A DNA stretch of 64,000 bases. It comes from Alistipes sp. (GTDB lineage: Bacteria > Bacteroidota > Bacteroidia > Bacteroidales > Rikenellaceae). The DNA lies in contig JAGBXX010000034.1 in the NCBI GenBank assembly GCA_017629035.1, positions 1-64,000 on the forward strand, read 5' to 3'. The notes beneath the pieces were generated by a model. It made no database searches. It was not told the DNA's origin and worked only from the letters and a program-made list of their open reading frames with translations. Each line of letters opens with the position of its first letter. Position 1 is the stretch's first letter. Of the stretch, positions 17,601 to 25,847 are shown piece after piece. The position numbers and the translations under genes are program-made.

Positions 17601-19236
17601 TGAGGGACGCATGGCAACACTCCAGGGCAAGGGCGTGGTGGATAGTATCGACGTGCACGTGGACTACACCAACACCCGCTACCGAGCTCCTCGTGGCGAG
17701 CTCACGATCAAGGACAACCACTTCATCGCCGACCGCATACCTGTCTACGACGAGGAGGGCAACCTGGGCCACTACTCCATGGACCTAAGCCTCGAGCACC
17801 TCTCGAACGTGACATATAGCATCGATATCGACGCCAAGGATATGCTCGTTTTCGACACCGACGCCAAGCAGAATGACCTCTTCTACGGCCATGTCTACGC
17901 CTCGGGCAAGGCCTCATTCAAGGGCGATAAGCGAGGCATGAAGATGGATATCGAGGGTACAAGTGCCCCCAACTCCAAGTTCTACATGCCACTCTCGGGC
18001 AAGGAGGATGTGTCGTATGCCGACTTTGTGCGCTTCAAGGAGCCTCTTGTCGAGGGTGTCGACACCTCACGCTTCCTCACACGACGCATGATGGCCTACG
18101 AGCGTAAGAACCGCAGCTCGAGCTCGTCGGAGGGCATGATGGATATGGATATCTCGCTCAACGTATTGCCAAATATCGAGATGCAGCTTGTGATCGACCC
18201 TACCGTGGGCGATATCATCAAGGGCAAGGGCTCGGGACAGATAACAATGCACATTGTGCCTAAGGCCAACATCTTCGAGATGATGGGCGACTACACCATC
18301 TCCGAAGGTACATACCTCTTCACGCTGCAGAACGTTATCAACAAGCTCTTCACCGTGAAGCCTGGCTCGACAATACAGTGGACTGGCGATCCGCTCGGTG
18401 CCGAGCTCAATATCGACGCAGTATATAGCACCAAGGCCTCGCTCAAGCCTCTGCTGGGTAACTCTACGCAGGGTGCCGACATCTCACGTGCCGTGCCTGT
18501 GGATTGCTACATACAGCTCACGGGAGAGCTTATGTCGCCCGAGGTTAACTTCGACGTCAAGGTGCCTAACGTGGCTCCCGAGATTCAGACCATTGTCAAC
18601 TCTGCGCTCAACGACCAGCAGGCCATCGCCACACAGATGTTCTGGCTCCTTGCAGCCAACACCTTCTCGGCCGAGGATACTGGCTCCATGGGTGCTTCGC
18701 TCTCAGCAACAACGGGCTTCGAGCTGCTCTCGAACCAGCTGAGCAACTGGCTCTCGGGCGATAACTACAATATTGTCCTGCGCTACCGACCACGCACAGA
18801 GCTCACGGGCGATGAGGTGGACTTCGGCTTCTCGAAGAGCTGGTTTGACAACCGACTAATCGTCGAGGTTGAGGGAGGATACCTCTCCGATGCAGCGTCG
18901 CAGGCGACACAGAATGCCTCGAACTTCGTTGCCGAGGGCTTTATCACCTGGCTCATAGATCCCGATGGAGCCTTCCGCCTCAAGGGCTTCACGCAGACTA
19001 TCGACCGCTACGGCGAAAACCAGGGTATGCAGGAGTCGGGCATTGGACTCTACTATGGCGAGAGCTTCAACACCTTTGGTGAGCTGGGCCGAAGCATACG
19101 CAGCCGCTTTGTCAACCCTGAGCGTCAGCAGCGTCGCCGTGAACGCCGAGAGACAAAGCGAAGAACAAAGCTAGACTCGCTGGCGCTCGAGCAGAGGGGC
19201 GAAGATACTATTATCGAAAACGACTCGTTAGAGTAG
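14659..19236 (+). CDS. TamB-like AsmA-family translocation/assembly protein
   Basis: A 1525-residue envelope protein anchored by one N-terminal helix (about 8-29). A very long, repetitive beta-rich region follows, then a C-terminal TamB (DUF490) domain with LTGELMSPEVNFDVKVPN and a final beta-barrel-like segment (VDFGFSKSWFDNRLIVEVEG). TamB-like proteins bridge inner and outer membranes and are implicated in OMP assembly and phospholipid transport. The last 30 residues are highly charged. A TTG start at 14623 is in frame, but the ATG at 14659 begins directly before the basic/hydrophobic anchor. exbB follows 55 nt later. Confidence 0.88.
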   Translation: MRKVIKILSMVVSAILLLLIFLPICATLLLSMDRVQNYLIQHATKFASEYLESRVEIGRIDIDLLSKVHVYDFYVEDPERDTLLYVSEAEAYIASLDIKGEGLRFKGVKAKRAEFNLREMASGELNIRPIVRKLSKQNGQSTFKMYIDDIEATESRFRYERLEHRNPEYGIDYFDMEIGDISCRLSDFKVECGAVEAEIEQLYARERSGFELTDFTGHFLVDRGDITFDHITAKTQESVINLPHFMIDGEDWLEYRDYINKVDMRGSVTGSSLSTKDLGYFAPGVRNWDLTLRDVDGDFEGVVSDFVATVHRASLGNSTTIEADAHIIGQPNWQESEYIVGVKKLHTTASDVELFMRSVTGKAPQPKVESIIRSLGTVDARGTFGGKLYSFRTVGNIATGQGDISADVTMSRTERGRHSLSGSVKTDNLHIGNIIDVKRIGTVDSEITAVCNVGSGGIFGDVDLKVADIGIGRDRFRGIAAQGHIDGDRYEASVQSADSDLSFNLDGIIDLGAHIPSYEIMLDLRNADLHKLGINKRDTLSQLSLQMGVDIDGHNFDDMDGTVSLAGMNYIYPGGELQSSRLSAEIRGDEDMKEIEIKSDFADIQFQSRTNYREIADYIFNALKRYIPLLYDNVKPTTYAESSTPVADYDYSMLMLQTHEELNELLDAVVEGLLIAPDTELSLVFSPQNNHLTLQLGSEALEYKGVILAEANVDVKNDRDSLLMWLNTEAVYLGSRRIMPNFNITGTAHENQINLSADFKDTENQQSGLLAMSAKFSRNAKTARRSIHVDISPSHFTTKTHQWKLYAGGLDIDSSRIQVNQFHIARPEQQLIIDGVASRDRRDSIRLLLDNFDLSPLSALISRWGYNVSANSYGHATVHSALHNPQIDARIDLTDIVVNGIEAPPQLLTSNWDFERNRARVIISDCNSLDTIIRGYYQPQGNRYYAEAKVRNVEMQLIQPFLTDIISDIHGTASAEVNIHGEGRMATLQGKGVVDSIDVHVDYTNTRYRAPRGELTIKDNHFIADRIPVYDEEGNLGHYSMDLSLEHLSNVTYSIDIDAKDMLVFDTDAKQNDLFYGHVYASGKASFKGDKRGMKMDIEGTSAPNSKFYMPLSGKEDVSYADFVRFKEPLVEGVDTSRFLTRRMMAYERKNRSSSSSEGMMDMDISLNVLPNIEMQLVIDPTVGDIIKGKGSGQITMHIVPKANIFEMMGDYTISEGTYLFTLQNVINKLFTVKPGSTIQWTGDPLGAELNIDAVYSTKASLKPLLGNSTQGADISRAVPVDCYIQLTGELMSPEVNFDVKVPNVAPEIQTIVNSALNDQQAIATQMFWLLAANTFSAEDTGSMGASLSATTGFELLSNQLSNWLSGDNYNIVLRYRPRTELTGDEVDFGFSKSWFDNRLIVEVEGGYLSDAASQATQNASNFVAEGFITWLIDPDGAFRLKGFTQTIDRYGENQGMQESGIGLYYGESFNTFGELGRSIRSRFVNPERQQRRRERRETKRRTKLDSLALEQRGEDTIIENDSLE

Positions 19237-19291
19237 ATATAGACAGAAGATAAACGAAACAAAATAATTAACTAAAACCTTACTTAAAATT

Positions 19292-20020
19292 ATGATTAAT
19301 TTACTCTCAATCCAGGGTGTTGAGCAGGCTACCGAGGCTATTGCTGAGAACCCTGCAATCAACCAGACAGTTAACGAGACTACGGAGAATCTTTCGATTA
19401 GCTTTTGGAGCCTCTTTATGGGTGGTGGCTGGCTCATGTGGGTACTTGTAGCATTGGCTGCAGTGATGGTATTCATCTTCGTGGAGCGCTTCCTTGCAAT
19501 CCGCAAGGCTACGCAGATTGACAAGAACTTCATGAACCGTATTCGTGACTACATCCTCGAGGGCAACATCAACGCTGCTGTAGACCTCTGCCGCCGCACC
19601 GACTCACCTATTGCTCGCATGATCGAGAAGGGTATCGAGCGCATTGGCCGTCCTATGGGCGACATCCAGACAGCTATCGAGAACGTGGCAAACGTTGAGG
19701 TTGCAAAGCTCGAGTCTGGTCTTCCATGGTTGGCCTCAATCTCGGGTGGTGCCCCAATGATTGGTTTCTTGGGTACTGTAGTAGGTATGGTGCAGGTATT
19801 TATCGGCATGTCGGCAAACCAGAGTGGTGGCATCGAGCTCGCACAGCTCTCTGAGGGTATGTACGTAGCCATGGTAACTACCGTGGGTGGTCTTATCGTT
19901 GGTATCCCTGCATACTTTGCCCACAACTACCTCGTGGCACGTGTCGAGAAGATGGTATTCCGCATGGAGGCTACCACAATCGCATTTATGGATATCTTGA
20001 ATCAGCCTGTACAAAAATAG
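19292..20020 (+). CDS. exbB: ExbB/TolQ/MotA-family proton channel
   Basis: A 242-residue inner-membrane protein. A short amphipathic N-terminus precedes TM1 (about 47-67), a cytoplasmic loop and two long helices containing GFLGTVVGMVQ and TTVGGLIVGIPAYFA, the family signatures. With ExbD it forms the proton-driven motor for TonB. The genes exbB-exbD-tonB are consecutive here with 7-nt and -1-nt spacing. Confidence 0.93.
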   Translation: MINLLSIQGVEQATEAIAENPAINQTVNETTENLSISFWSLFMGGGWLMWVLVALAAVMVFIFVERFLAIRKATQIDKNFMNRIRDYILEGNINAAVDLCRRTDSPIARMIEKGIERIGRPMGDIQTAIENVANVEVAKLESGLPWLASISGGAPMIGFLGTVVGMVQVFIGMSANQSGGIELAQLSEGMYVAMVTTVGGLIVGIPAYFAHNYLVARVEKMVFRMEATTIAFMDILNQPVQK

Positions 20021-20027
20021 TTAAGCT

Positions 20028-20498
20028 ATGGCAATCAAAAGAAGTTCAAAAATAGATTCGACCTTCTCGTCATCGTCAATGACCGACCTTGTGTTCCTGC
20101 TCTTGGTCTTCTTCGTGCTTGCCACGACGCTGATCAACCCGAACAATGCCGTGAAGCTCACTCTCCCATCGTCGTCAAGCACCATGGGCGACCCTTCGTC
20201 GGTATCTATCTCGGTGCTCAGTGGCCCTGCAGGCTATAGCTACATCTTCAATGGCAACAAGTCGAACCCATATATCGATGCTAATGAGATGGCCGTGGAG
20301 CTCAACGCATACTACGAGAACCACATGGCTGAGAGCCAGAAGGCACTCATCGTATCGGTACACTGCGAGAAGGATCAGACCACTGTCGATGCACTGCTTG
20401 CTATCATCGACATGATCAACGACCAGAATAAGGCTGCGGGCGAGATTGCACCTGGCGTGCAGCGCTACAAGATGGTACTTGCAACCGACAAGAAGTAA
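20028..20498 (+). CDS. exbD: ExbD/TolR-family motor protein
   Basis: A 156-residue protein with a single TM helix (about 19-37) carrying the essential proton-handling Asp at position 20 (MTDLVFLLLVFF). A periplasmic domain ends in GVQRYKMVLATDK. It is the partner of ExbB and TonB. The stop codon overlaps the tonB start by one base (TAATG). Confidence 0.93.
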   Translation: MAIKRSSKIDSTFSSSSMTDLVFLLLVFFVLATTLINPNNAVKLTLPSSSSTMGDPSSVSISVLSGPAGYSYIFNGNKSNPYIDANEMAVELNAYYENHMAESQKALIVSVHCEKDQTTVDALLAIIDMINDQNKAAGEIAPGVQRYKMVLATDKK

Positions 20499-21226
20499 TG
20501 GAGTATTACAATCCCATAGACCACTCGTCGAAGAGGTATGCTGCGGTAATTACCGTGGTCGTCATGGCACTCATAAGCCTTGGCGTAAGCTTCGTCACGT
20601 TCGAGATTGAGCGCCACAACAACGAGATCTACACCGTAGAGATAGAGTATGTTGAGGAGCTCGAGGAGGAGCCTGAGCAGAAGACTCCTCCCGCAGCACG
20701 TGCCGAGCAGACCAAGGTGACCAACCCACGACCCAACCCTACGCAGGCCTACGAGAACGAGTCGAAGGATAACACCCGCACACAGACTTCGGGCAAGGCC
20801 GAGAGCACTCAGACGCTCAACACTAATGCTCTCTATAAGCCAACAAAGGGCATCACTCCCGACCAGGATATCACCGAGGGTAACCGACTTGCTCCAGAGG
20901 GTGAGAGCGAGGAGCATAAGGGCGAAGGCACGGGTCTTAACTCGATTGGCGACGCAGACTTTGACGGAGGACTCCAGACACGTGGTGCGACTGCTGACTA
21001 CTCTAAGCCCAAGGGCAATAACGCCGAGGGCAAGGTGATGATTGATGTTGTGGTGGATAGCGAGGGTAATGTAACATCTGCGAGCTTCCGCCAGCAGGGC
21101 AGCACAACAAGCGACAAGACGCTTATCAGCAACGCTATCGCAGCAGCCAAGAGAACGAAGTTTAACCCGGATCCCTCGAGGATGTCGCAGACGAGAACAA
21201 TAGAATATAACTACAAAGTGCGCTAA
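20498..21226 (+). CDS. TonB-like energy transducer
   Basis: A 242-residue protein with a short cytoplasmic tail and a TM helix (about 15-35). A long acidic and Pro/Thr-rich periplasmic linker (EELEEEPEQKTPP) precedes the C-terminal TonB domain (about 175-242, with VMIDVVVDSEGNV and AAKRTKFNPD). It transmits ExbBD motor force to outer-membrane transporters. The stop overlaps the next start by one base. Its placement right after tamB could mean a dedicated role, but an ordinary TonB function is the default. Confidence 0.9.
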   Translation: MEYYNPIDHSSKRYAAVITVVVMALISLGVSFVTFEIERHNNEIYTVEIEYVEELEEEPEQKTPPAARAEQTKVTNPRPNPTQAYENESKDNTRTQTSGKAESTQTLNTNALYKPTKGITPDQDITEGNRLAPEGESEEHKGEGTGLNSIGDADFDGGLQTRGATADYSKPKGNNAEGKVMIDVVVDSEGNVTSASFRQQGSTTSDKTLISNAIAAAKRTKFNPDPSRMSQTRTIEYNYKVR

Positions 21227-21624
21227 TGATAAGAGCAACACTCCGCCTATTTATTCTGCTGGGTCTACTTGCCTTTGGCACACATAGCACCCAGGCAGAG
21301 CCTCCCAAGGGGGCAGATATTGAGCTATCTACATCGGTCATCGACCTTGGCGAAATCTCGCAGGATGATGGCAAGCAGATGGTGCGCCTTACGTACACCA
21401 ACACGGGAGATATTCCGCTGGTCGTTACCGAGGTGCGCACAAGCTGCTCGTGTATGAGTGTGGAGTATGAGCGTGGCAAGGTGCTACCCAACGAGCGTAG
21501 CACTATAAACATCACGCTCAACCCTGCCAAGGCTCCCAAGGGTCAGTACATAAGAGTTATGCAGATATACTCAACAGCAACGAGTGGCGTTAAGCGTGTC
21601 ACCGTGAAGGCTCAAATAGAGTAA
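21226..21624 (+). CDS. Secreted DUF1573 protein
   Basis: A 132-residue exported protein with a signal peptide (about 1-24). It has a single DUF1573 Ig-like domain, marked by the string 'DLGEISQDDGKQMVRLTYTN' and then VVTEVRTSCSCM. The pair of cysteines in SCSC is characteristic of the family. DUF1573 proteins are common in Bacteroidetes envelopes, but their function is unknown. It starts on the last base of the tonB stop, so it is translationally coupled to it. Confidence 0.85.
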   Translation: MIRATLRLFILLGLLAFGTHSTQAEPPKGADIELSTSVIDLGEISQDDGKQMVRLTYTNTGDIPLVVTEVRTSCSCMSVEYERGKVLPNERSTINITLNPAKAPKGQYIRVMQIYSTATSGVKRVTVKAQIE

Positions 21625-21639
21625 ACACCTAAGAGAAGT

Positions 21640-22302
21640 ATGAATATTAAAAGAATTGTCTTCAACCCTTTGCGCGAGAATACCTATCTCGTGTGGGACG
21701 ATACAAAGGAGTGCATCGTCATCGATGCAGGAAATATGTCTGCGGCCGAAAACCGCACACTCAGCGACATCATCGCTGCTGAGGGTCTTAAGCCAGTGAT
21801 GGCTGTCAACACACACGGACACTTTGACCACACTGGTGGTGTGAAGTATGTTGTCGAGGAGTATGGCGTGAAGTTCGCCTGCTCTAAGAAGGATGACTTC
21901 CTCATGTCCAAGGAGCCATCGTCGATGTATGGTCTTCAGTGCAACCCTGTGCCCGAGATCGATGTCGACCTCGACACACTCGACACACTCAAGTTTGGCA
22001 CTACGGAGCTTCGTGTTATCAAGACCCCTGGCCATACCCCTGGCCACGTGTCGCTCTACCACGAGCAGAGCAAGTCGCTCTTCACGGGCGACACCCTCTT
22101 CCGTGAGAGCATTGGCCGCACCGACTTGCCTGGTGGCGACTACTCGTGGATTATGAAGTCTATCCTCGAGGAGCTTGTTCCCCTTGGCGACGATGTGGCT
22201 ATCTACCCAGGCCACGAGGATAGCTCTACAATCGGTCACGAGGTGTTGTACAACCCCTTTGTCACCGAGGTGCTCAACAACGAGATTAACTACAAAGGCT
22301 AA
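21640..22302 (+). CDS. MBL-fold metal-dependent hydrolase (GloB-like)
   Basis: A 220-residue metallo-beta-lactamase-fold hydrolase. The binuclear metal site is visible as THGHFDH (H59, H61, D63, H64), then GHTPGH, FTGDTLF and YPGHED. It resembles hydroxyacylglutathione hydrolase-like thioesterases, but the C-terminal substrate domain of true glyoxalase II is missing, so the substrate is unknown. It sits between the DUF1573 gene and trmD. Confidence 0.86.
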   Translation: MNIKRIVFNPLRENTYLVWDDTKECIVIDAGNMSAAENRTLSDIIAAEGLKPVMAVNTHGHFDHTGGVKYVVEEYGVKFACSKKDDFLMSKEPSSMYGLQCNPVPEIDVDLDTLDTLKFGTTELRVIKTPGHTPGHVSLYHEQSKSLFTGDTLFRESIGRTDLPGGDYSWIMKSILEELVPLGDDVAIYPGHEDSSTIGHEVLYNPFVTEVLNNEINYKG

Positions 22303-22319
22303 CACTCAATCCAGACAAG

Positions 22320-22997
22320 ATGCGTATTGATATTATAACTGTCGTTCCAGAGCTTCTCACCTCGCCCCTCAACGAGTCTATTTTGAAGAGAGCTCAGGAG
22401 TCGGGCCACGCAGAGATATATGTACACAACCTGCGTGACTACACCACCGACAACCGACGTACTGTCGACGACTACCCCTTTGGTGGCGAGGCAGGCATGG
22501 TTATGAAGTGTGAGCCCGTGTTCCGCTGCATCGAGAAGCTCAAGTCGGAGCGTGACTACGACGAGATCATCTTCACCTCGCCCGATGGTATTACCTACAA
22601 CCAGCACGAGGCTAACCGCCTCTCGCTGATGAAGAATATCATCATCCTCTGCGGCCACTACAAGGGCATAGACTATCGTATCCGCGAGCACCTTATCACT
22701 CGTGAGATATCTATTGGCGACTATGTACTCACAGGTGGCGAGCTTGCCGCATGTGTCATTGCCGACTCGGTGGTGCGTATCATCCCTGGAGCTATTGGCG
22801 ACGAGGCCTCGGCACTCACCGACTGCTTCCAGGATAACCTGCTCGCTCCACCTGTCTACACCCGCCCTGCGGAGTTCAACGGCTGGAAGGTCCCCGACGT
22901 GCTGCTTTCGGGCAACTTTGCCGAGATCGAAAAGTGGCAGGAGGAGATGGCCTACGCTCGCACCAAGGAGCTGCGTCCTGATCTTTTGGAGGAGTAA
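22320..22997 (+). CDS. trmD: tRNA (guanine37-N1)-methyltransferase TrmD
   Basis: A 225-residue SPOUT methyltransferase that makes m1G37 and so prevents frameshifting. Conserved stretches include [14 protein letters not shown] and the trefoil-knot SAM site ([24 protein letters not shown]). The length fits the family. It is last in the run that begins with tamB; no strong terminator is seen before the next gene. Confidence 0.96.
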   Translation: MRIDIITVVPELLTSPLNESILKRAQESGHAEIYVHNLRDYTTDNRRTVDDYPFGGEAGMVMKCEPVFRCIEKLKSERDYDEIIFTSPDGITYNQHEANRLSLMKNIIILCGHYKGIDYRIREHLITREISIGDYVLTGGELAACVIADSVVRIIPGAIGDEASALTDCFQDNLLAPPVYTRPAEFNGWKVPDVLLSGNFAEIEKWQEEMAYARTKELRPDLLEE

Positions 22998-23046
22998 TAT
23001 GTAACGAACAATTTTTATTTATTTATTAATTAATATAAGTATAACT

Positions 23047-24309
23047 ATGAAAAAATTCTTTCTACTTTTGGCAACAGTTCTTGTTGCATTCGTAGCATGT
23101 GAGCCAACCGAGCAGCCAAGCACTGAGGTAAAGGGCACACTTGCAGTTACTGAGCAGTCTGTAGAGATGGCGTTCTACGGTGGCGAGGGCGTTATTAACT
23201 ACACAATCACTGATGGCGAGGCAGGCGCACAGCCTACAGTTACAGTTAACACCGAGTGGGTTAACAACATCACAGTTGGTGAGAACATCAAGTTCAACGT
23301 CGATTTCAACAACATCGAGGAGACTCGTGTTGCTACTCTTACTGTTGCTTACGGTGAGCAGTCGTTCGATGTATTCGTACGTCAGGCAGAGGGTATGGCT
23401 GTAGATGTAGAGTTCGTAGCTACAGCACTCAATGGTGAGTACTACGGTACTGCTTATTCTCAGGATCCTAACTACTTCGCTATCCTCTCAAAGAATGGTA
23501 CAACTGGTTGGTCTGACCTCTACCTCGACACATACTACCGCTTCGACCTCTACTCAAACACTCCTACTGACGCCTCAGCACCAGTACTTCCACAGGGTGT
23601 ATTTGCTTACGACTACCTTAACTCTGGCGTTGGTGAGACCTTTGGTGATTTCTACAGCGTTCGTATGCAGACATTCCAGGATGGCAGATACGAGGAGACA
23701 AAGATCGAGGATGGCGTTGTAATCATCACTGAGAACAAGTTCGAGGCTATCTTGAAGATGGTTGACGGCAAGGTACACCGCGTAGTATACGAGGGCTCTT
23801 TGGCACTCGGCTACATCGAGGTTCCAGCACCTGACTACTACTCTACTCTTACTGAGGATCTTACGTTCAACCACCCAGATGGTGTTATCCGCCTCAACTA
23901 CTTTGGTGACTACTATGGCCTTGGCGCATCAAACTGGACAGTGAGCCTTGTATTGCCTGGCACAAACATCAATGGCGACTACTTTATGCTTGACATCGTA
24001 ACCGACAGCTTGGCATTTGAGGCATCTAATATCGTTGGCACATACAACTGTGTTACAGAGGCAGAGGCTGCTAAGAACACCTTTATCGCTGGTTACTACG
24101 CAAATGGTTTCGGTAGTTCTTGGTACTTCGTAGCTGTTGACAACTACTACGGCACTGACGACGTAGCTCCACTTGTTGATGGTACTATCACTATCCGTGA
24201 GGAGGGTATCAACTTCGTTGTAGAGTTCGACTGTATGGACGATAACGGCCACAAGATTGCTGGTACTTACACTTGCTCAGCACTTGAGATGTACGACAAT
24301 AGCAAGTAA
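23047..24309 (+). CDS. BACON-domain surface lipoprotein
   Basis: A 420-residue lipoprotein with a signal peptide and lipobox FVAC (C18). Residues about 30-113 look like a BACON domain, ending in the typical 'ATLTVAYGEQSFDVFVRQA' strand. The remainder is beta-rich with many Tyr/Asp/Gly (GEYYGTAYSQ, GDYYGLGASNW) and has no recognised enzyme motif. BACON modules are linked to glycan- or mucin-binding surface proteins in Bacteroidetes. It is one of several such lipoproteins in this window and has its own terminator. Confidence 0.75.
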   Translation: MKKFFLLLATVLVAFVACEPTEQPSTEVKGTLAVTEQSVEMAFYGGEGVINYTITDGEAGAQPTVTVNTEWVNNITVGENIKFNVDFNNIEETRVATLTVAYGEQSFDVFVRQAEGMAVDVEFVATALNGEYYGTAYSQDPNYFAILSKNGTTGWSDLYLDTYYRFDLYSNTPTDASAPVLPQGVFAYDYLNSGVGETFGDFYSVRMQTFQDGRYEETKIEDGVVIITENKFEAILKMVDGKVHRVVYEGSLALGYIEVPAPDYYSTLTEDLTFNHPDGVIRLNYFGDYYGLGASNWTVSLVLPGTNINGDYFMLDIVTDSLAFEASNIVGTYNCVTEAEAAKNTFIAGYYANGFGSSWYFVAVDNYYGTDDVAPLVDGTITIREEGINFVVEFDCMDDNGHKIAGTYTCSALEMYDNSK

Positions 24310-24343
24310 TATATAGCGGGATATTAAACCCGAGTCACAGGAC

Positions 24344-24382
24344 AAAGGACTGTTGCACAAATTGTTGCAGCAGTCCTTTTTT
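24344..24382 (+). terminator. terminator after the 420-residue BACON lipoprotein
   Basis: AAAGGACTGTTGCA (24344-24357) pairs with TGCAGCAGTCCTTT over about 8 nt and runs into a T-rich end. The stem is about 14 bp with one G-U pair. Confidence 0.88.
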
Positions 24383-24436
24383 CGTATATAGACCCTAAAT
24401 TTATAAATATAAAATCACTGCTTTTGACCATTATTG

Positions 24437-24466
24437 TTTGCATTTAAGATTTTTTTTATATCTTTG
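24437..24466 (+). promoter_or_regulatory. promoter of the PepSY-like pair
   Basis: TTTG (24437-24440) and TATCTTTG (24459-24466) are separated by 18 bp, close to the -33/-7 consensus. It lies about 70-80 nt before the first start codon. Confidence 0.6.
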
Positions 24467-24537
24467 CACCGCAGGGATATAGTTTTTACTACTCTCTGCG
24501 TTATATAAGCACAATATTTGCAACAGAGATTAAAAAC

Positions 24538-25005
24538 ATGAGAATTATGAGAAAGATTAAATTATTAGTTACAGTCCTATTTCTACTCCTCGTAGCAGAG
24601 CCCTCGTGGGCAGCGCCGATATTTGACAACGACGAGCGTCAGATAGAGTTCAACGAGCTACCAAGCACGTCGCAGAACTTCGTGAAGAAGCACTTTGCTT
24701 TCGAGCAGCCATCCTACGTAATCAAGGAGGTGGGCCTTGTATCGAATGAGTATGAGGTAGTATTTGAGAGTGGTCTAAAGCTCGAGTTCGGCAACAATGG
24801 CGACTGGAAGGAGATAAAGTGTCACGAGGGCGAGATACCCGCAGTGCTTATTCCAAAAAAGATTGCCGACTACGTGGCAAGGAGATACCCCACAGCAGTG
24901 ATTAAGCAGCTCAAGCGTGAGCGTTACGAGTGGGAGGTAAAGCTCAGTGGAGGCCTTGAGCTTACGTTTGACAAAAATTTCAAGTTGGTTGACATCGACG
25001 ACTAA
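24538..25005 (+). CDS. Secreted PepSY-like protein
   Basis: A 155-residue exported protein (152 if the second ATG at 24547 is used; both precede the same signal peptide, which ends near SWAAP). Two similar halves are visible: one with FVKKHF then YEVVFESGLKLEFGNNGDWK, the other with YVARRYP then YEWEVKLSGGLELTFDKNFK. This is the PepSY-like repeat pattern. It is related to the genes at 11967 and 25053. The function is unknown; such proteins are often annotated as putative beta-lactamase-inhibitor-like. Confidence 0.72.
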   Translation: MRIMRKIKLLVTVLFLLLVAEPSWAAPIFDNDERQIEFNELPSTSQNFVKKHFAFEQPSYVIKEVGLVSNEYEVVFESGLKLEFGNNGDWKEIKCHEGEIPAVLIPKKIADYVARRYPTAVIKQLKRERYEWEVKLSGGLELTFDKNFKLVDIDD

Positions 25006-25052
25006 CCTCCAGAGTCGGGTGTGTCAATAAAAATTAAGTTTAGGTTAAGATT

Positions 25053-25541
25053 ATGAGAAGACTATTTTTTATTATGGTGGCAGCCCTCGGCATTGTGGCA
25101 ACGGGCTGCGACGACGACTATACTCCTTCGCTCTCGCTCGAGAGTTCGTTCAAGACGGCATACCCTAATGCCGTGGATGTGGAGTGGGACCGTGAGCGTG
25201 GTCATCGAGTAGCAGAGTTCAAGCTCCCAGGTATCTCGAACGACTGCGAGGCCTGGTTCACAAAGTCGGGCGAGTGGGTGCTCACAGAGTACAAGATTGA
25301 TTACAAGTCGCTGCCCGAGGCCGTTCGCACAGCCTTCGAAACGGGCTACGGCACTCAGACACCAGTTGATAGCGTCTACTACGTGGAGCGCAACAACAAG
25401 AGCGACCTATATATCATCGAGACCGAGGTTGTGGTCAATGGCCTGCTCTCGGAGATATATCTCACATACTCAACAGAGGGCGAGTTGCTTCGTACATGGG
25501 TCGAGGTGGAGTACGGCGATTATATCTACGACTACCTATAG
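25053..25541 (+). CDS. PepSY-like lipoprotein
   Basis: A 162-residue protein with a signal peptide and lipobox VATGC (C19). The mature part repeats the PepSY-like pattern (FKTAYPNAVDVEWD, then AWFTKSGEWVLTEYKI, then ETEVVVNGLLSEIYLTYSTEG). It lies 47 nt after the related secreted protein and shares its promoter and terminator, forming a two-gene paralogous unit. One copy is periplasmic and this one is lipid-anchored. Confidence 0.7.
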   Translation: MRRLFFIMVAALGIVATGCDDDYTPSLSLESSFKTAYPNAVDVEWDRERGHRVAEFKLPGISNDCEAWFTKSGEWVLTEYKIDYKSLPEAVRTAFETGYGTQTPVDSVYYVERNNKSDLYIIETEVVVNGLLSEIYLTYSTEGELLRTWVEVEYGDYIYDYL

Positions 25542-25591
25542 CCATAACGACTTTACGGGCCATGGGGCTCGACTATATACCCTTTTATCCG

Positions 25592-25628
25592 AGGACTGTT
25601 CAACAGGTGTTGGGCAGTCCTTTATTTT
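25592..25628 (+). terminator. terminator of the PepSY-like pair
   Basis: AGGACTGTTCAAC and GTTGGGCAGTCCT (25592-25621) form a 13-bp stem with two G-U pairs and an AGGT loop, followed by a T-rich end. Confidence 0.85.
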
Positions 25629-25775
25629 GAATAAAAACCACATTACCACAATGTATGAATATATGCGCAACTCGTTGTTATACATATAAATGCAACAAGA
25701 GGAATAATATGCAAAAAAAATAGATAAATGGCGAAAAAAGTGGATAGCCGCACCCATAGTTTCGCAAATTATAAC

Positions 25776-25783
25776 TACCTTTG
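25776..25783 (+). promoter_or_regulatory. -7 element of the 932-residue lipoprotein
   Basis: TACCTTTG matches TAnnTTTG, 65 bp before the ATG at 25848; the -33 is weak. The rest of 25629-25847 is AT-rich and shows no gene. Confidence 0.5.
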
Positions 25784-25847
25784 CAGATGCTCTATTGCGC
25801 AACAATCGCATAAGACACATAATATTTCAAACTTTATACTTTTTTTT

